From Myxococcaceae bacterium (GTDB taxonomy: Bacteria > Myxococcota_A > UBA9160), in NCBI GenBank assembly GCA_905339255.1, contig CAJPFO010000085.1, positions 1 to 64,000 on the forward strand: a stretch of DNA of 64,000 nucleotides. The letters run 5' to 3'. How positions within the stretch are numbered: the stretch's first letter is position 1; each line of letters starts with the position of its first letter. Made by a program: the position numbers and the translations under genes. The notes beneath the pieces are model-generated. The model did not search any database. It was not told the origin of the DNA and saw nothing but the letters and a program-made list of their open reading frames with translations. Shown here one piece after another: positions 28,242 to 38,123 of the stretch.

Positions 28242-29315
28242 CTAGAGCGACCCCAGCCCCCCGGCGCCGGTCCGTTGCGCCGCGAGGAGCAACGCTTCGC
28301 GCACCCCGAAGTACGCGGGCTTCGGCCGGTAGTCGGCGTCGAAGAGGAGCGGCTCGCCCGAGCGGCCGACGAATCGCTCCATGCTCGTCGGGTGGCGGTC
28401 CGTGAAGAGCCAGACGGTGACGGCGCGGCAACGCGGAACCGAGGTGGCCGCTCGCAACGCACGCCGGTAGATCTCGCGCTGCTTCGCGAGTCGTGCGCCG
28501 CGATCGCCATCGAATCGCCAGGTGTGGACGTTGAGCTCGGTGATCTCGACGTCGAGGCCGAGCTCGGCGAAGCGTCCGAGCGTGGTGGCGATCGCATCCT
28601 CACTCGGGAGATCGATCGCCCCTGGCGGCGCCGCGGGGAGGAAACAGAGATGACCCTGGAATCCGACGCCGTGAAGCGGGGCACCGACGTCGAGCAGATC
28701 GTGAACCAGCCGGAAGTAGCGCTCCTGCTTCGGCCCCGACGCGAGGACGAAGAAGTCGTTCACGAACAGGCGTGCACCGGGGTCGACCTCGTGCGCGAGA
28801 CGGAGCGCGTCGGCGATGTGCCCCGCCCCGAGCCGGTCGAGAAAGACGTTCTCGCGCAGCCCATCGGATCGCCCGGGATCGCCGAGGACCGTGAGCGGCT
28901 CGTTCACGACGTCCCAGCGATCGATCCGTCCGGCCCAGCGGCCGACCACGGTCGCAATGTGTGATTCCACGGCTTCACGAAGCTCGGCTTCGCTCGTGAC
29001 GCCGGCGATGTACGCCGGGTTCGGAGGGTCCGTGGCACCGCCCCAGACGAGCGTATGCCCGCGAATGCGCATCTGGTTCGCCGTGGCGAATTCGACGATC
29101 GCGTCGCCGCCCGAGAAGTCGTAGCGATCGGGCTCGGGATGGAGGACTCCCCACTTCATTGCGGTGTAGGGCGTGATCGAGTCGAACTCGTGCGCGAGCA
29201 CGCGTGCGTAGTCGGGGTCGGACGCGAGGAGGTCGTGGTGCGCCGCGCTGCCGATCGAGAGTCCGGCGGCGGCGGCGAGCTCGCGGAGGCCCGTTCGAGA
29301 GGTCGTCTCCGTCAT
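28242..29315 (-). CDS. GH10 endo-1,4-beta-xylanase, no signal peptide
   Basis: This glycoside hydrolase (357 residues) has the GH10 acid/base motif WDVVNEP (Glu139), the nucleophile motif EITELNVH (Glu260), and the substrate-binding motifs FDSITPYTAMKW and IRGHTLVW. It has no signal peptide or lipobox, unlike the exported GH10 at 50.4 kb, so it is probably cytoplasmic and may act on imported xylo-oligosaccharides. The C-terminal region keeps VPRCRAVTVWLFTD. It stands 13 nt downstream of the TetR gene on the same strand and could be co-regulated with it. Confidence 0.92.
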   Translation of the reverse strand: MTETTSRTGLRELAAAAGLSIGSAAHHDLLASDPDYARVLAHEFDSITPYTAMKWGVLHPEPDRYDFSGGDAIVEFATANQMRIRGHTLVWGGATDPPNPAYIAGVTSEAELREAVESHIATVVGRWAGRIDRWDVVNEPLTVLGDPGRSDGLRENVFLDRLGAGHIADALRLAHEVDPGARLFVNDFFVLASGPKQERYFRLVHDLLDVGAPLHGVGFQGHLCFLPAAPPGAIDLPSEDAIATTLGRFAELGLDVEITELNVHTWRFDGDRGARLAKQREIYRRALRAATSVPRCRAVTVWLFTDRHPTSMERFVGRSGEPLLFDADYRPKPAYFGVREALLLAAQRTGAGGLGSL

Positions 29316-29328
29316 CCCGTGCCGATCG

Positions 29329-30024
29329 TCACGGCACGCCGGGCCATTCGGGCTTCGGCGGCGGGTCGGTCACGCCCGGGCGTGCCTCGACGAGCTCGGA
29401 CATGAGGCGGATCCAGAGCTCGAGAAACGGTTCGAACTCGCGCGGTGAAGTGGCGAAGCGCTGATCCATCGACATGCCTCGGAAGAGCCATTGCGAGAGG
29501 AGCATCATCGAGTGGACGTCGATGTCGTCGCGCTTCGGCGCGAAGAAATGATCTGCCGATCGACGGAAGGCTTCCATGCCCGCGCGGGCGAACGGCTTCA
29601 AGCGCTCGAGGAGCTCCGGATCCCGCTTGCTCGCGACGAGGATCTCGAGGAAGGCGTCGATCTTCTCGGGGTCGAAGACCTCGCGCCAGGTCGCGCCGAG
29701 GAGCGCCGCGAGTCGATCCTGGGCATGACCGACGCCGAGCAGCGCGCGTCCGAAGCGGCGGTAGGCGTCGCGGACGAGCTCTTCTGCGGCTTCTTGCAGC
29801 AGCGCCGCCTTGGTCGGGAAATGATGCCCACTCGCGCCGTGGGAGAGACCCGCTTCGGAGACGATCCGTTGGATGGTCGTTCCCGCGTAGCCGTCGCGCG
29901 CGAGGCAGCGGAGCGTCGCCTCGATCAGCCGGCGTCGGGTCTCCTCGCGGCGCTCCGCCTGCGTGCGGCGGCCCTTCGCGAGCGGTTGGCCGGAGGGGCT
30001 CGCGAGGGCCGCGGGCTTGGTCAT
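29329..30024 (-). CDS. TetR-family transcriptional regulator
   Basis: The helix-turn-helix is clear: RRRLIEATLRCLARDGYAGT, then TIQRIVSEAGLSHGASGHHF. The regulator (231 residues) starts with ATG at 30024 behind GGGAG; a longer frame starts upstream but has no regulator similarity there. It is divergent from the beta-oxidation operon, with a palindromic operator between. It is therefore the likely repressor of that operon and perhaps of the GH10 gene behind it. An acyl-CoA is a plausible ligand, which is inference. Confidence 0.9.
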   Translation of the reverse strand: MTKPAALASPSGQPLAKGRRTQAERREETRRRLIEATLRCLARDGYAGTTIQRIVSEAGLSHGASGHHFPTKAALLQEAAEELVRDAYRRFGRALLGVGHAQDRLAALLGATWREVFDPEKIDAFLEILVASKRDPELLERLKPFARAGMEAFRRSADHFFAPKRDDIDVHSMMLLSQWLFRGMSMDQRFATSPREFEPFLELWIRLMSELVEARPGVTDPPPKPEWPGVP

Positions 30025-30115
30025 GCGGTGCTCTCCCGATTGGCGTGGAGCGAGCCGGCCGCGCCCGAAGGGCCTTGACGCCGGTCCGTCCGCGGGGCAG
30101 GATACATGAAACATT

Positions 30116-30125
30116 TTGGACGTCC
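30116..30125. promoter_or_regulatory. Palindromic operator candidate between tetR and the beta-oxidation operon
   Basis: TGGACGTCCA is a perfect 10-bp palindrome in an AT-rich patch (30100-30136), flanked by ATACATGAAACATTT and TCGTGTAATATG. A TAATAT hexamer at 30131-30136 could be a -10. A TTGACG at 30074-30079 has no good -10 at normal spacing. The location in the gap between divergent tetR and acyl-CoA dehydrogenase is typical of a TetR operator. Confidence 0.5.
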
Positions 30126-30194
30126 ATCGTGTAATATGCTCGTACGGCTCCGAACCGGCGGAATCCGGTACGGCGCCGCCCCGAGGAGTCGCCC

Positions 30195-31376
30195 TTGCCC
30201 ACTTCGTTCGCCGCCTCGCCCCCCGTCGCCCCGATGATCCCGCGGACGCTCTTCGGCCCCGACCACGAGGCCTTCCGAAGCACGGTGCGCCGCTTCTTCG
30301 AAGAGGAGATCGTTCCGAACCACGACCGCTACGAAGCGCAGCACTACGTCGACCGCGAGGCCTGGAAGAAGGCGGGCGAGCTCGGCCTTCTCTGCTGCAC
30401 GATGCCCGAGCAATACGGGGGCTCGGGAGTCGATCGCCTCTACAGCACGATCCTCTTCGAGGAGCAGGCCCGAGTCGGCGCGTCCGGCGTCGGCTTCGGA
30501 CTCCATTCCGACATCGTCGCCAACTATCTCCTCAACTTCGGAACCGAGGATCAGAAGCGCCGCTGGCTCCCGATCATGGCGACGGGCGAGATCATCACGG
30601 CGATCGCCATGACCGAACCGGGGACCGGGTCGGACCTCCAGGCGATCACCACGACCGCCGTCGCCGACGGTGACGACTACGTCGTGAGCGGCGCCAAGAC
30701 CTTCATCACGAACGGACTCCTCTGCGACATGGTGATCGTCGCCGTCAAGACGGGCGAGGTCTCGTCCGGGGCGCAGGGCACCTCGCTGCTCCTGATCGAG
30801 GCCGATCGCGCGGGCTTCACCAAGGGCAAGCCGCTCGACAAGGTCGGCATGAGGGCGCAGGACACCTGCGAGCTCTTCTTCGACGGAGTCCGGGTGCCGC
30901 GCTCGAATCTCCTCGGTGGGGTCGAGGGGCAGGGCTTCTTGATGCTGATGCGCGAGCTCGCGTGGGAGCGGATGATCATCGCCGTCACCTGCGTGGCGGG
31001 TGCCGAGGCCGCCCTCGCGACCACCGTCGACTACACGAAGCGAAGGAAGGCCTTCGGAAAGCCGATCGCGAGCTTCCAGAACACCCGCTTCAAGCTCGCC
31101 GAGCTCCGCTCGGAAGTCCAGATCGGTCGCGTTTACGTCGACCGCTGCCTCGAGCTCGTCCTCGAGAAGAAGCTCGACGTCGCTGCGGCCGCGGCGGCCA
31201 AGTACTGGTGCTCCGACCTGCTCTCGCGTGTCGTCGACGAGTGCGTCCAGCTTCATGGCGGCTACGGCTACATGCTCGAATACCCGATCGCGCGGGCGTA
31301 CATCGATGGCCGCGCGAATCGGATCTACGGCGGCACGAACGAGATCATGAAGGACATCATTTCGCGCACCCTCTAG
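30195..31376 (+). CDS. Acyl-CoA dehydrogenase, long-chain type
   Basis: This flavoenzyme performs the first oxidation step of beta-oxidation. Motifs include MPEQYGGSGVDRLY, AIAMTEPGTGSDLQ (FAD/substrate), and KAFGKPIASFQ. The C-terminal region DECVQLHGGYGYMLEYPIARAY precedes IYGGTNEIMKDII. The usual Glu of YEGTNE is Gly here; as in long-chain/isovaleryl types, the catalytic Glu is probably the one in WERMIIAV. The start chosen is TTG at 30195, with GAGGAG upstream; an ATG at 30234 is possible. It is the first gene of the MFE-2/thiolase operon. Length is 393 residues. Confidence 0.93.
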   Translation: MPTSFAASPPVAPMIPRTLFGPDHEAFRSTVRRFFEEEIVPNHDRYEAQHYVDREAWKKAGELGLLCCTMPEQYGGSGVDRLYSTILFEEQARVGASGVGFGLHSDIVANYLLNFGTEDQKRRWLPIMATGEIITAIAMTEPGTGSDLQAITTTAVADGDDYVVSGAKTFITNGLLCDMVIVAVKTGEVSSGAQGTSLLLIEADRAGFTKGKPLDKVGMRAQDTCELFFDGVRVPRSNLLGGVEGQGFLMLMRELAWERMIIAVTCVAGAEAALATTVDYTKRRKAFGKPIASFQNTRFKLAELRSEVQIGRVYVDRCLELVLEKKLDVAAAAAAKYWCSDLLSRVVDECVQLHGGYGYMLEYPIARAYIDGRANRIYGGTNEIMKDIISRTL

Positions 31377-31402
31377 ACGGCTTTCGCCATCCGGGAGATT
31401 CC

Positions 31403-34021
31403 ATGAGCCACGAGCTTCGCTTCGACGGTCGGGTCGCCATCGTGACGGGCGCCGGAGGCGGCCTCGGCCGCACGCACGCGCTGCTCCTCGCATCGCGCGG
31501 AGCGCGGGTCGTCGTGAACGATCTCGGCGGAGGCCCCCACGGAGGCGGCGCGTCGACCTCGGCCGCCGATCGGGTCGTCGAGGAGATCCGCGCCGCGGGC
31601 GGCGAGGCCGTCGCGAGCCACCACTCGGTCACCGACGGAGATGCGATCGTCGAGGCTGCGGTCGCCGCCTTCGGGACGGTGGACATCGTCGTCAACAACG
31701 CGGGGATCCTCCGCGACGCGACCTTCCAGAAGATGTCACCCGAGGATTGGGACCTCGTGCTGCGCGTTCACCTCGAAGGGACGAAGTCGGTCACGAAGGC
31801 CACTTGGCCGATCCTGCGCGAGAAGGGGTACGGCCGGATCGTCATGACGACCTCCGCCGCCGGGATCTACGGGAACTTCGGACAGGCGAACTACTGCGCG
31901 GCGAAGCTCGGGATCCTGGGCCTCGCGAACTGCCTCGCCGAAGAGGGGCGAAGCCGCGGAATCCACGTGAATACGATCGCGCCGATCGCGGCCTCGCGGC
32001 TCACCGAGACGGTCATGCCGGCCGAACTCCTCGCTGCGCTCAAGCCCGAGTACGTGAGCCCGCTCGTCGCGTGGCTCTGCCACGAGCGATGCGACGAGAC
32101 GAAGGGCCTGTTCGAAGTGGGTGCGGGCTACGTCGCCAAGCTCCGCACCGAGCGCGCGCAGGGAGTGAGCTTTCCGCTCGGCAGGGTCTTCTCGATCGAG
32201 GACGTCTCGCGGCGCTGGCAGCGGATCGTGAGCTTCGAGGACGCCGAGCATCCCGCCAGCACTGCGGATTCGATCCAGCCGATCCTTCGCAATCTCGATC
32301 GCCCCGCGCGGGGAGGCAACGAGTTCGTCGACCTCGACGTTGCCGCTCGAACCGACCTCGTCCTCGAGTCTTCGTACGATTCGCGCGATCTCGCCCTCTA
32401 TGCCCTCGGCGTGGGCGCCGCTCGGGATCCCCTCGACGCATCGGAGCGGAAGTTCGTCTACGAGCTCGATCCGACGTTCCAGGCGCTCCCGACCTTCGGA
32501 GTGATGCCGCAGTCCTCGGCGATGCTCGCCGCCGCGAAGGACGGGACCCTCTCGCTCCCCGGGATGAGCTTCGGTCTCGACCGACTCCTCCACGGCGAGC
32601 AGTACATGGAGCTCCGCGGGCCTCTGCCGCGTGCGGCGAAGCTCCGGCACCGCTTCCGCATGAAGGAGGCGTACGACAAGGACCCGAACGCGGTCATCGT
32701 CTTCGCGATCTCGTCGGAGGACGAGAACGGCGAGGAGATCGTCTACAACGAAATGACGGCCTTCGTGAAGGGGGTCGGCGGATGGGGAGGAGATCGCGGA
32801 CCGAGCGGCGACGTGAACGTCCCTCCCGATCGCGAACCCGATGCGGTGATCGAGGAGCGCACCGATCCGAACCAGACCCTCCTCTATCGCCTCTCGGGCG
32901 ATTGGAATCCTCTCCATGCCGACCCGGCCTTCGCGACGGCCTTCGGCTACGAGAAGCCGATCCTCCACGGCCTGTGCACCTTCGGACACTGCGGACGCCA
33001 TCTCGTCCGGGCCTTCTGCGAGAACGACGGGCGCTGGCTCAAGAGCATCAAGGTGCGCTTCGCGAAGAACGTCTATCCGGGAGAGACGCTCGTGACTCGC
33101 ATGTGGAAGGAGGACGAGCAGCGGATCGTGTTCGAGACGATCGTGAAGGAGCGCGGCGAGGTCGTGATCCGCAACGCCGTGGCCGAGCTCCATCGTGAAC
33201 TCCCGAAGCCGTCCGACGCCGGAGCACCGCGAGCACGGGCAGCGTCGAACGACACGCTGCCGGACGAATCCTCGCAGGCGATCTCGTCGGAGGACGTTTT
33301 CGGGGTCGTCGCCGAGTACCTGGCGGCGCATCCCGAGCTCGTCGAGAAGACGAAGGCCGTTTTCCAGTTCCGGCTCCGGAACCCGGAATCGAGCTGGGTG
33401 ATCGATCTCGCGAGCCCGCCGGGCTCCTGCGTCCGCGGAAGCGTCGAGAAGCCGGACGTGACGCTCGAGCTCGACGAAGCCGATATCCCGACCGTCATGA
33501 CGGGAACCCTCGCCGACGTACAGAAGCTCTTCTTCGGCGGAAAGCTCAAGGTGCTCGGAAACCTGATGGCGTCTAACAAGCTCGCCGTCCTCCAGGCGAT
33601 CGAGAAGGAGCGTTTCGAAGCGGCTCGCGCGCGGCGGCTGGGGAAGACCGCCGCGACTCCTGCGACCGGGGCGCCGGCGGCTGCGGCCGCTGCGCCCCGC
33701 GAGGCGCGGGCAAAGGCGATCTTCGAGGCGCTCGCCGAGCGCCTCGAAGCGCGGGCTTCGCGGGCCGGAAGGCCGGGCCTCGTGATCGAGTTCCGGATCC
33801 GGGAGCCCGAGGACCGCTTCGTCGTCGATCTCTCGGGCGAGAGGCCTCGCGTCGCCGCGGGAGAGGCCGCAAGCCCCGCGGTGATCTTCACGCTCACGGA
33901 CGAGGCGCTCGCGAAGCTCGCTTCGGGGGACGCCGAGCCGCGCTCGCTCCACCAAAGAGGGGAGCTTCGGATCGACGGAGACGTGCTTCTCGCCCGAGAG
34001 CTCGGGTGGCTCCGCTCTTGA
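31403..34021 (+). CDS. Peroxisome-type multifunctional enzyme 2: SDR + MaoC hydratase + two SCP2 domains
   Basis: The domain order matches the eukaryotic D-bifunctional protein (HSD17B4). An SDR 3-hydroxyacyl-CoA dehydrogenase (1-300) has TGAGGGLG and the Ser151/Tyr164/Lys168 triad. A double-hotdog R-specific 2-enoyl-CoA hydratase (~310-600) has [11 protein letters not shown] (Asp500, His505) and [10 protein letters not shown]. Two SCP2 sterol-carrier domains follow (~630-740 and ~770-872), joined by an Ala/Pro linker. Eukaryotic MFE-2 has one SCP2; the second is extra. Together the domains hydrate trans-2-enoyl-CoA and oxidise the (R)-3-hydroxyacyl-CoA. It starts 26 nt after the acyl-CoA dehydrogenase gene. 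Length is 872 residues. Confidence 0.94.
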   Translation: MSHELRFDGRVAIVTGAGGGLGRTHALLLASRGARVVVNDLGGGPHGGGASTSAADRVVEEIRAAGGEAVASHHSVTDGDAIVEAAVAAFGTVDIVVNNAGILRDATFQKMSPEDWDLVLRVHLEGTKSVTKATWPILREKGYGRIVMTTSAAGIYGNFGQANYCAAKLGILGLANCLAEEGRSRGIHVNTIAPIAASRLTETVMPAELLAALKPEYVSPLVAWLCHERCDETKGLFEVGAGYVAKLRTERAQGVSFPLGRVFSIEDVSRRWQRIVSFEDAEHPASTADSIQPILRNLDRPARGGNEFVDLDVAARTDLVLESSYDSRDLALYALGVGAARDPLDASERKFVYELDPTFQALPTFGVMPQSSAMLAAAKDGTLSLPGMSFGLDRLLHGEQYMELRGPLPRAAKLRHRFRMKEAYDKDPNAVIVFAISSEDENGEEIVYNEMTAFVKGVGGWGGDRGPSGDVNVPPDREPDAVIEERTDPNQTLLYRLSGDWNPLHADPAFATAFGYEKPILHGLCTFGHCGRHLVRAFCENDGRWLKSIKVRFAKNVYPGETLVTRMWKEDEQRIVFETIVKERGEVVIRNAVAELHRELPKPSDAGAPRARAASNDTLPDESSQAISSEDVFGVVAEYLAAHPELVEKTKAVFQFRLRNPESSWVIDLASPPGSCVRGSVEKPDVTLELDEADIPTVMTGTLADVQKLFFGGKLKVLGNLMASNKLAVLQAIEKERFEAARARRLGKTAATPATGAPAAAAAAPREARAKAIFEALAERLEARASRAGRPGLVIEFRIREPEDRFVVDLSGERPRVAAGEAASPAVIFTLTDEALAKLASGDAEPRSLHQRGELRIDGDVLLARELGWLRS

Positions 34022-34070
34022 GCCGCCGCGCGGTGGATCCTGGAGTTTCCCTTCGGATCGAGGAGGTCGC

Positions 34071-35252
34071 ATGAAGCGTCGCGTGAACGTGATCGGTGTC
34101 GGGATGACGAAGTTCGTGAAGCCCGGGACGAGCCCCGAGTACTACGTGATGGCCGCCGAGGCCGGACGGCTCGCGCTCGCGGATGCCGGGATCCCGTATT
34201 CGGACGTCGAGCAGGCGTATTGCGGCTACGTCTACGGCGACTCGACCTGCGGCCAGCGATCGGTCTATGAGCTCGGCCTCACCGGGATTCCCGTCGTGAA
34301 CCTGAACAACAACTGCTCGACGGGGTCGACCGCGCTCTGGATGGCGCGCCAGGCGGTCGAGACGGGAGCGGCGGAATGCGCGCTCGCGCTCGGCTTCGAG
34401 AAGATGGCCAAGGGCGCGCTCGCTGCGAAGTTCGACGATCGTGAGCCGCCGATGGGCTTGCACGCGCCCGTCATGATCGAACTCCAGGGCGTGACGGGCG
34501 CTCCGCCCGCCGCACAGATGTTCGGCGGTGCGGGGCGCGAGTACCGCTTCGAGCACGGGACGAAGCGAGAGACCTTCGCGGCCATCTCGGTGAAGGCGCG
34601 CCGCCACGCGAGCCGGAACCCCTACGCGCTCTTCAACCAGATCCTGACGGTCGAGGAGGTGCTGGCATCCGAGGAGGTCTTCGACCCGCTCACCCGCTTC
34701 CAGTGCTGCCCTCCGACCTGTGGCGCGGCCGCTGCGATCCTCTGCTCCGACGATTTCGCCGATTGTCATGGGATTCGGGGTGCCGTCACGATCGCCGCGC
34801 AGGCGATGACGACCGACACCCTCTCGAGCTTCGAGCCGAAGAGCATGATCCGGATGGTCGGCTACGACATGTCGAGGGATGCCGCCCGGAAGGTCTACGA
34901 GGCGAGCGGGATCGGCCCCGAGGACGTCGACGTCGTCGAGCTCCACGATTGCTTCACCGCGAACGAGATCCTGACCTACGAGGCGCTCGGACTCTGTCCC
35001 GAGGGGGGCGCCGAGAAGTACGTGGTCGAAGGCGACAACACCTACGGAGGCAAGCACGTGACGAATCCCTCCGGCGGCCTCCTCTCGAAGGGGCATCCGC
35101 TCGGCGCGACGGGGCTCGCGCAGTGCACGGAGCTCGTCTGGCAGCTCCGCGGCAGGGCGGGGGACCGGCAGGTCGAAGACGCACGCATCGCGCTCCAGCA
35201 CAACATCGGCCTCGGTGGCGCGTGCGTGGTGACGCTCTATCGGCGGGGCTAG
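34071..35252 (+). CDS. SCPx-type thiolase (lipid-transfer protein)
   Basis: The enzyme cleaves 3-ketoacyl-CoA thiolytically, especially for branched or sterol side chains. The catalytic-Cys motif is NNNCSTGST (Cys82). HDCFTANE and [17 protein letters not shown] carry the conserved His, and [16 protein letters not shown] ends the protein. There is no SCP2 domain attached; that function is supplied by the preceding MFE-2. Length is 393 residues. It lies 49 nt behind MFE-2 and completes the beta-oxidation cycle in the operon. Confidence 0.93.
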   Translation: MKRRVNVIGVGMTKFVKPGTSPEYYVMAAEAGRLALADAGIPYSDVEQAYCGYVYGDSTCGQRSVYELGLTGIPVVNLNNNCSTGSTALWMARQAVETGAAECALALGFEKMAKGALAAKFDDREPPMGLHAPVMIELQGVTGAPPAAQMFGGAGREYRFEHGTKRETFAAISVKARRHASRNPYALFNQILTVEEVLASEEVFDPLTRFQCCPPTCGAAAAILCSDDFADCHGIRGAVTIAAQAMTTDTLSSFEPKSMIRMVGYDMSRDAARKVYEASGIGPEDVDVVELHDCFTANEILTYEALGLCPEGGAEKYVVEGDNTYGGKHVTNPSGGLLSKGHPLGATGLAQCTELVWQLRGRAGDRQVEDARIALQHNIGLGGACVVTLYRRG

Positions 35253-35264
35253 GCGAGAGAAGGC

Positions 35265-37040
35265 ATGCGGCTCGGCGCCGTTCTCGGCGGGGTGGCCGTC
35301 GCTCTCCCGCACCTGGTCGAAATGTGGCGGGTCGGAAGCGACGAGACCCGGACCTGCGCCGGGGCGATCCTCGAGCGCAACGCAGCTCGCTACGGCGACG
35401 CGCTCGCGCTCGCGGATGGCGAACGCCGCTTCGGCTGGAGCCGGCTCAACGCCGAAGCGAACCGGGTTGCGGCCTGGGCGAAAGCCGCCGGGCTTCGCAG
35501 GGGCGATTGCGTGGCGCTGCATGCGGAGAACCGTGCCGAGGTGGTCTCGCTCGTCGTGGGGCTCAACAAGGTCGGAGTCGTGACGGCGGTCCTGAACCCG
35601 AGGCTCCACGGAGACCCGCTTCGTCACGTTCTCGAGCGATGCGCCCCGAGGATCGTGGTGGCCGAAGCGGCTGCGGTCGCCGGGATCGGAGCGGCCGTCG
35701 AGCGGCTCGCGTCGCCACGTCCTCTTCTCTTCCGGATCGGCGAGGCTTCTGGCGGCCAATTCCCGCACGCTCGCGAAACTCCCGAGCTCGCGAGCGTGCT
35801 CCCCGACGAGGCGCCGGATCCGCGCGAGACCCGCGATCAGCTCGGACGCGACGTCATGATGCTTCTCTTCACCTCGGGAACCACAGGGCTCCCGAAAGCC
35901 GCCTTGATCCGGAATCGCCGCTTCGTCTCGATGGCGCACGGCTTCGCCGGAGTTCTCCTCCAGGCGCGCCATGACGACGTGATCTACCTCCCGCTTCCGC
36001 TCCACCACGCGACGGGTGCGATCGCGGCCTTCGGCTCTTCACTCGTCTCGGGAGCCGCTCTCGCGATTCGCGGCCGCTTTTCGGCGCGCGAGTTCTGGTC
36101 GGATTGCGACCGCCTCGGAGCGACGCTCTTCGTCTACATCGGCGAGGTCTGTCGCTATCTGCTGGCGTCTCCTCCGCACCCGCTCGAGCGGTCGCATCGT
36201 CTCCGGCTCGCTGCCGGAGCGGGTCTTCGCGAGGACGTCTGGCGCGCGTTCGAAGAGCGCTTCTCGATTCCACGGATCGTCGAGTTCTACGGCTCGACCG
36301 AAGGAAACGTCGGGATCGTGAATCTCGAGGGCCGGCCGGGGATGCTCGGGCGGCTGCTCCCGGGGCAGTGCGTCGTTCGGATCGATCCCGAGACCGAGGA
36401 GCGCGTTCGCGACGCGAGAGGAAGGCTCGTCGAGGCACGGGTCGGTGAGCGCGGCATCCTGATCGGACGTATCGGGAAGAGCACCCCTTTCGACGGATAT
36501 CTCGATGCGTCGGCGACCCGGGCCAAGGTGCTTCGAGATCCATTCGGCGATGGCATCGATTGGTTCGATACCGGCGATCTCGTCGAGCTCCATGCCGGGC
36601 GCTGGGTCTCGTTCGCCGACCGGCTCGGCGATACCTACCGCTGGAAGGGCGAGAACGTCTCGACGCTCGAAGTCGAGGATCTCCTCTCGCGCTGTCGCGG
36701 GGTGCGCGAGGCGACCGTGTACGGCGTCGAGGTCCCGAAGGCCGACGGCCGCGCGGGGATGGCCGCGGTGGTTCCCGCGGAGGGATTCGAGATCGGCGAC
36801 TTCTCGGCCGAGGTGAGGGCAGCGTTCCCGATCCGGCTCCGACCGTCGTTTCTCCGGCTCCGACGAGAGCTCGAGACGACGGCGAGCTTCAAGCACGTGA
36901 AGACGAGGCTCCGGAGCGAGGGGATCGACGTTTCGAAGATCGCCGACCCGCTCCTTTACCTCGATCCCATCGCGAGCGAGTACCGGCCCCTCGATGCCGA
37001 GATCCTTCGCCGGCTTTCGAGTGGGGAGCTTCGCTTGTGA
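35265..37040 (+). CDS. VLCS/FATP-type fatty acyl-CoA ligase
   Basis: This adenylate-forming enzyme activates a carboxylic acid to its CoA thioester. The P-loop motif LLFTSGTTGLPKAAL, then VEFYGSTEGNVG, the WFDTGDLV motif (adenylate-binding Asp), and DTYRWKGENVSTLEVE with the hinge are present. A near-C-terminal Lys (SFKHVKTRL) could be catalytic. A hydrophobic N-terminus (AVLGGVAVALPHLVEMW) is typical of very-long-chain and FATP/FadD6 forms, which bind membranes. Length is 591 residues. It lies 12 nt after the thiolase, and its TGA overlaps the next GTG, so it belongs to the operon and is likely its entry enzyme. Confidence 0.9.
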   Translation: MRLGAVLGGVAVALPHLVEMWRVGSDETRTCAGAILERNAARYGDALALADGERRFGWSRLNAEANRVAAWAKAAGLRRGDCVALHAENRAEVVSLVVGLNKVGVVTAVLNPRLHGDPLRHVLERCAPRIVVAEAAAVAGIGAAVERLASPRPLLFRIGEASGGQFPHARETPELASVLPDEAPDPRETRDQLGRDVMMLLFTSGTTGLPKAALIRNRRFVSMAHGFAGVLLQARHDDVIYLPLPLHHATGAIAAFGSSLVSGAALAIRGRFSAREFWSDCDRLGATLFVYIGEVCRYLLASPPHPLERSHRLRLAAGAGLREDVWRAFEERFSIPRIVEFYGSTEGNVGIVNLEGRPGMLGRLLPGQCVVRIDPETEERVRDARGRLVEARVGERGILIGRIGKSTPFDGYLDASATRAKVLRDPFGDGIDWFDTGDLVELHAGRWVSFADRLGDTYRWKGENVSTLEVEDLLSRCRGVREATVYGVEVPKADGRAGMAAVVPAEGFEIGDFSAEVRAAFPIRLRPSFLRLRRELETTASFKHVKTRLRSEGIDVSKIADPLLYLDPIASEYRPLDAEILRRLSSGELRL

Positions 37041-38080
37041 AAGCGCAGTCTCCCGCTCGCGTGCTCGTGACGGGCGGCGCCGGGTTCATCGGAGCCCACG
37101 TCGTGAAGGCTCTTCGCGAGCGATATCCGGAATCCGGGCTTCGGGTGCTGCATCTTCCGCGAGAGCGTCTCGACAACCTCGACGGTCTCGACGGATTGGA
37201 GTTCGTGGCCGGCGACGTGACCGTCCGAGAGGAGGTCGACGCCGCCGTCGCGGGATGCGATGTCGTCTTCCATCTCGCCGCGATCTATGCGCTCTGGCTT
37301 CCCGACATGGACGTGATGCGCCGCGTGAACGTGGAGGGGACGCGCAACGTCCTCGACGCCTGCCGGCGACACGGGGTTCGTCGCGTCGTCCACACGAGCT
37401 CCGCGGTCTGCTTCTGCGGTCAGGGCCTCGACGTCGAGAGCGACGAGCGATCGCCATTCTCGATGGAAGGGATGCCGTACGCCGCGACGAAGCGTGCGTC
37501 GCACGAGCTCGCAGAGCGCTTCGCCGCCGACGGCCTCGACGTCGTGATCGTCTGCCCCGCGGCTCCGATCGGTCCGGGCGACATCGGACCGACGCCCACG
37601 GGTCGGATGATCGTCGAGATCTTCCGGCTGCCCTTCGCGGTGGCGCTCCGCACGCTCGTGAACGTGATCGACGTCCGCGACTGCGCTCTCGGCCACGTGC
37701 TCGCGCTCGAGCGAGGTCGGAAGGGAGAAAGTTATCTCTTGGCGGGAGAGAACTTCGGACATGCGGAGATCCTCGAGCGGGCGCTCGCGCTCTGCGGGAG
37801 GAAGGCCCGGATCATCGAACTCCCCCCTTCGACGCTGCTTCCGCTCGCGCACCTCCTCGCGCTCGCTGCGCAGATCACCGGCAGAGCGCCCCTCTTGACG
37901 CCCGCCGAGATCCGGCAGGCGAGGGGAGGTCTCGTCTGCGACGGCGCAAAGGCGCGCCGCGAGCTCGGCCTCCACGTCCGCCCGCTCGACGAGTCGCTCC
38001 GTGATGCCGTGGCCTGGTTCGCCGAGCGGGGACGGATCCGGCTGCGCGGGTCGCGGCGGGAGCCGCCGGGTGCCACGTGA
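37037..38080 (+). CDS. NAD-dependent epimerase/dehydratase, HpnA-like
   Basis: This extended SDR (347 residues) begins RVLVTGGAGFIGAHVVKAL (NAD-binding). It continues with FHLAAIYALWLPD, VHTSSAV and YAATKRASHE (YxxxK), then CPAAPIGPGDIGPTPTGRMI. The LAAxYxLW and IGPxDIxPTPTGR patterns are close to the hopanoid-associated sugar epimerase HpnA, but other epimerases and dihydroflavonol-reductase-like enzymes share them. It starts with GTG overlapping the ligase stop. Its place in a lipid-oxidation operon suggests a lipid or steroid ring substrate, for example a 3-beta-hydroxysteroid; this is inference. Confidence 0.85.
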   Translation: MKAQSPARVLVTGGAGFIGAHVVKALRERYPESGLRVLHLPRERLDNLDGLDGLEFVAGDVTVREEVDAAVAGCDVVFHLAAIYALWLPDMDVMRRVNVEGTRNVLDACRRHGVRRVVHTSSAVCFCGQGLDVESDERSPFSMEGMPYAATKRASHELAERFAADGLDVVIVCPAAPIGPGDIGPTPTGRMIVEIFRLPFAVALRTLVNVIDVRDCALGHVLALERGRKGESYLLAGENFGHAEILERALALCGRKARIIELPPSTLLPLAHLLALAAQITGRAPLLTPAEIRQARGGLVCDGAKARRELGLHVRPLDESLRDAVAWFAERGRIRLRGSRREPPGAT

Positions 38081-38123
38081 CGGCCGCGGCGGCCACCTCC
38101 CATCGAGGGGGAGCGGAGAGCCC

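Noticed and set aside
28150-28245. Small open frame (31 codons) after the methyltransferase
   Set aside because: It has no ribosome site or known similarity, and its end overlaps the GH10 stop; likely chance.
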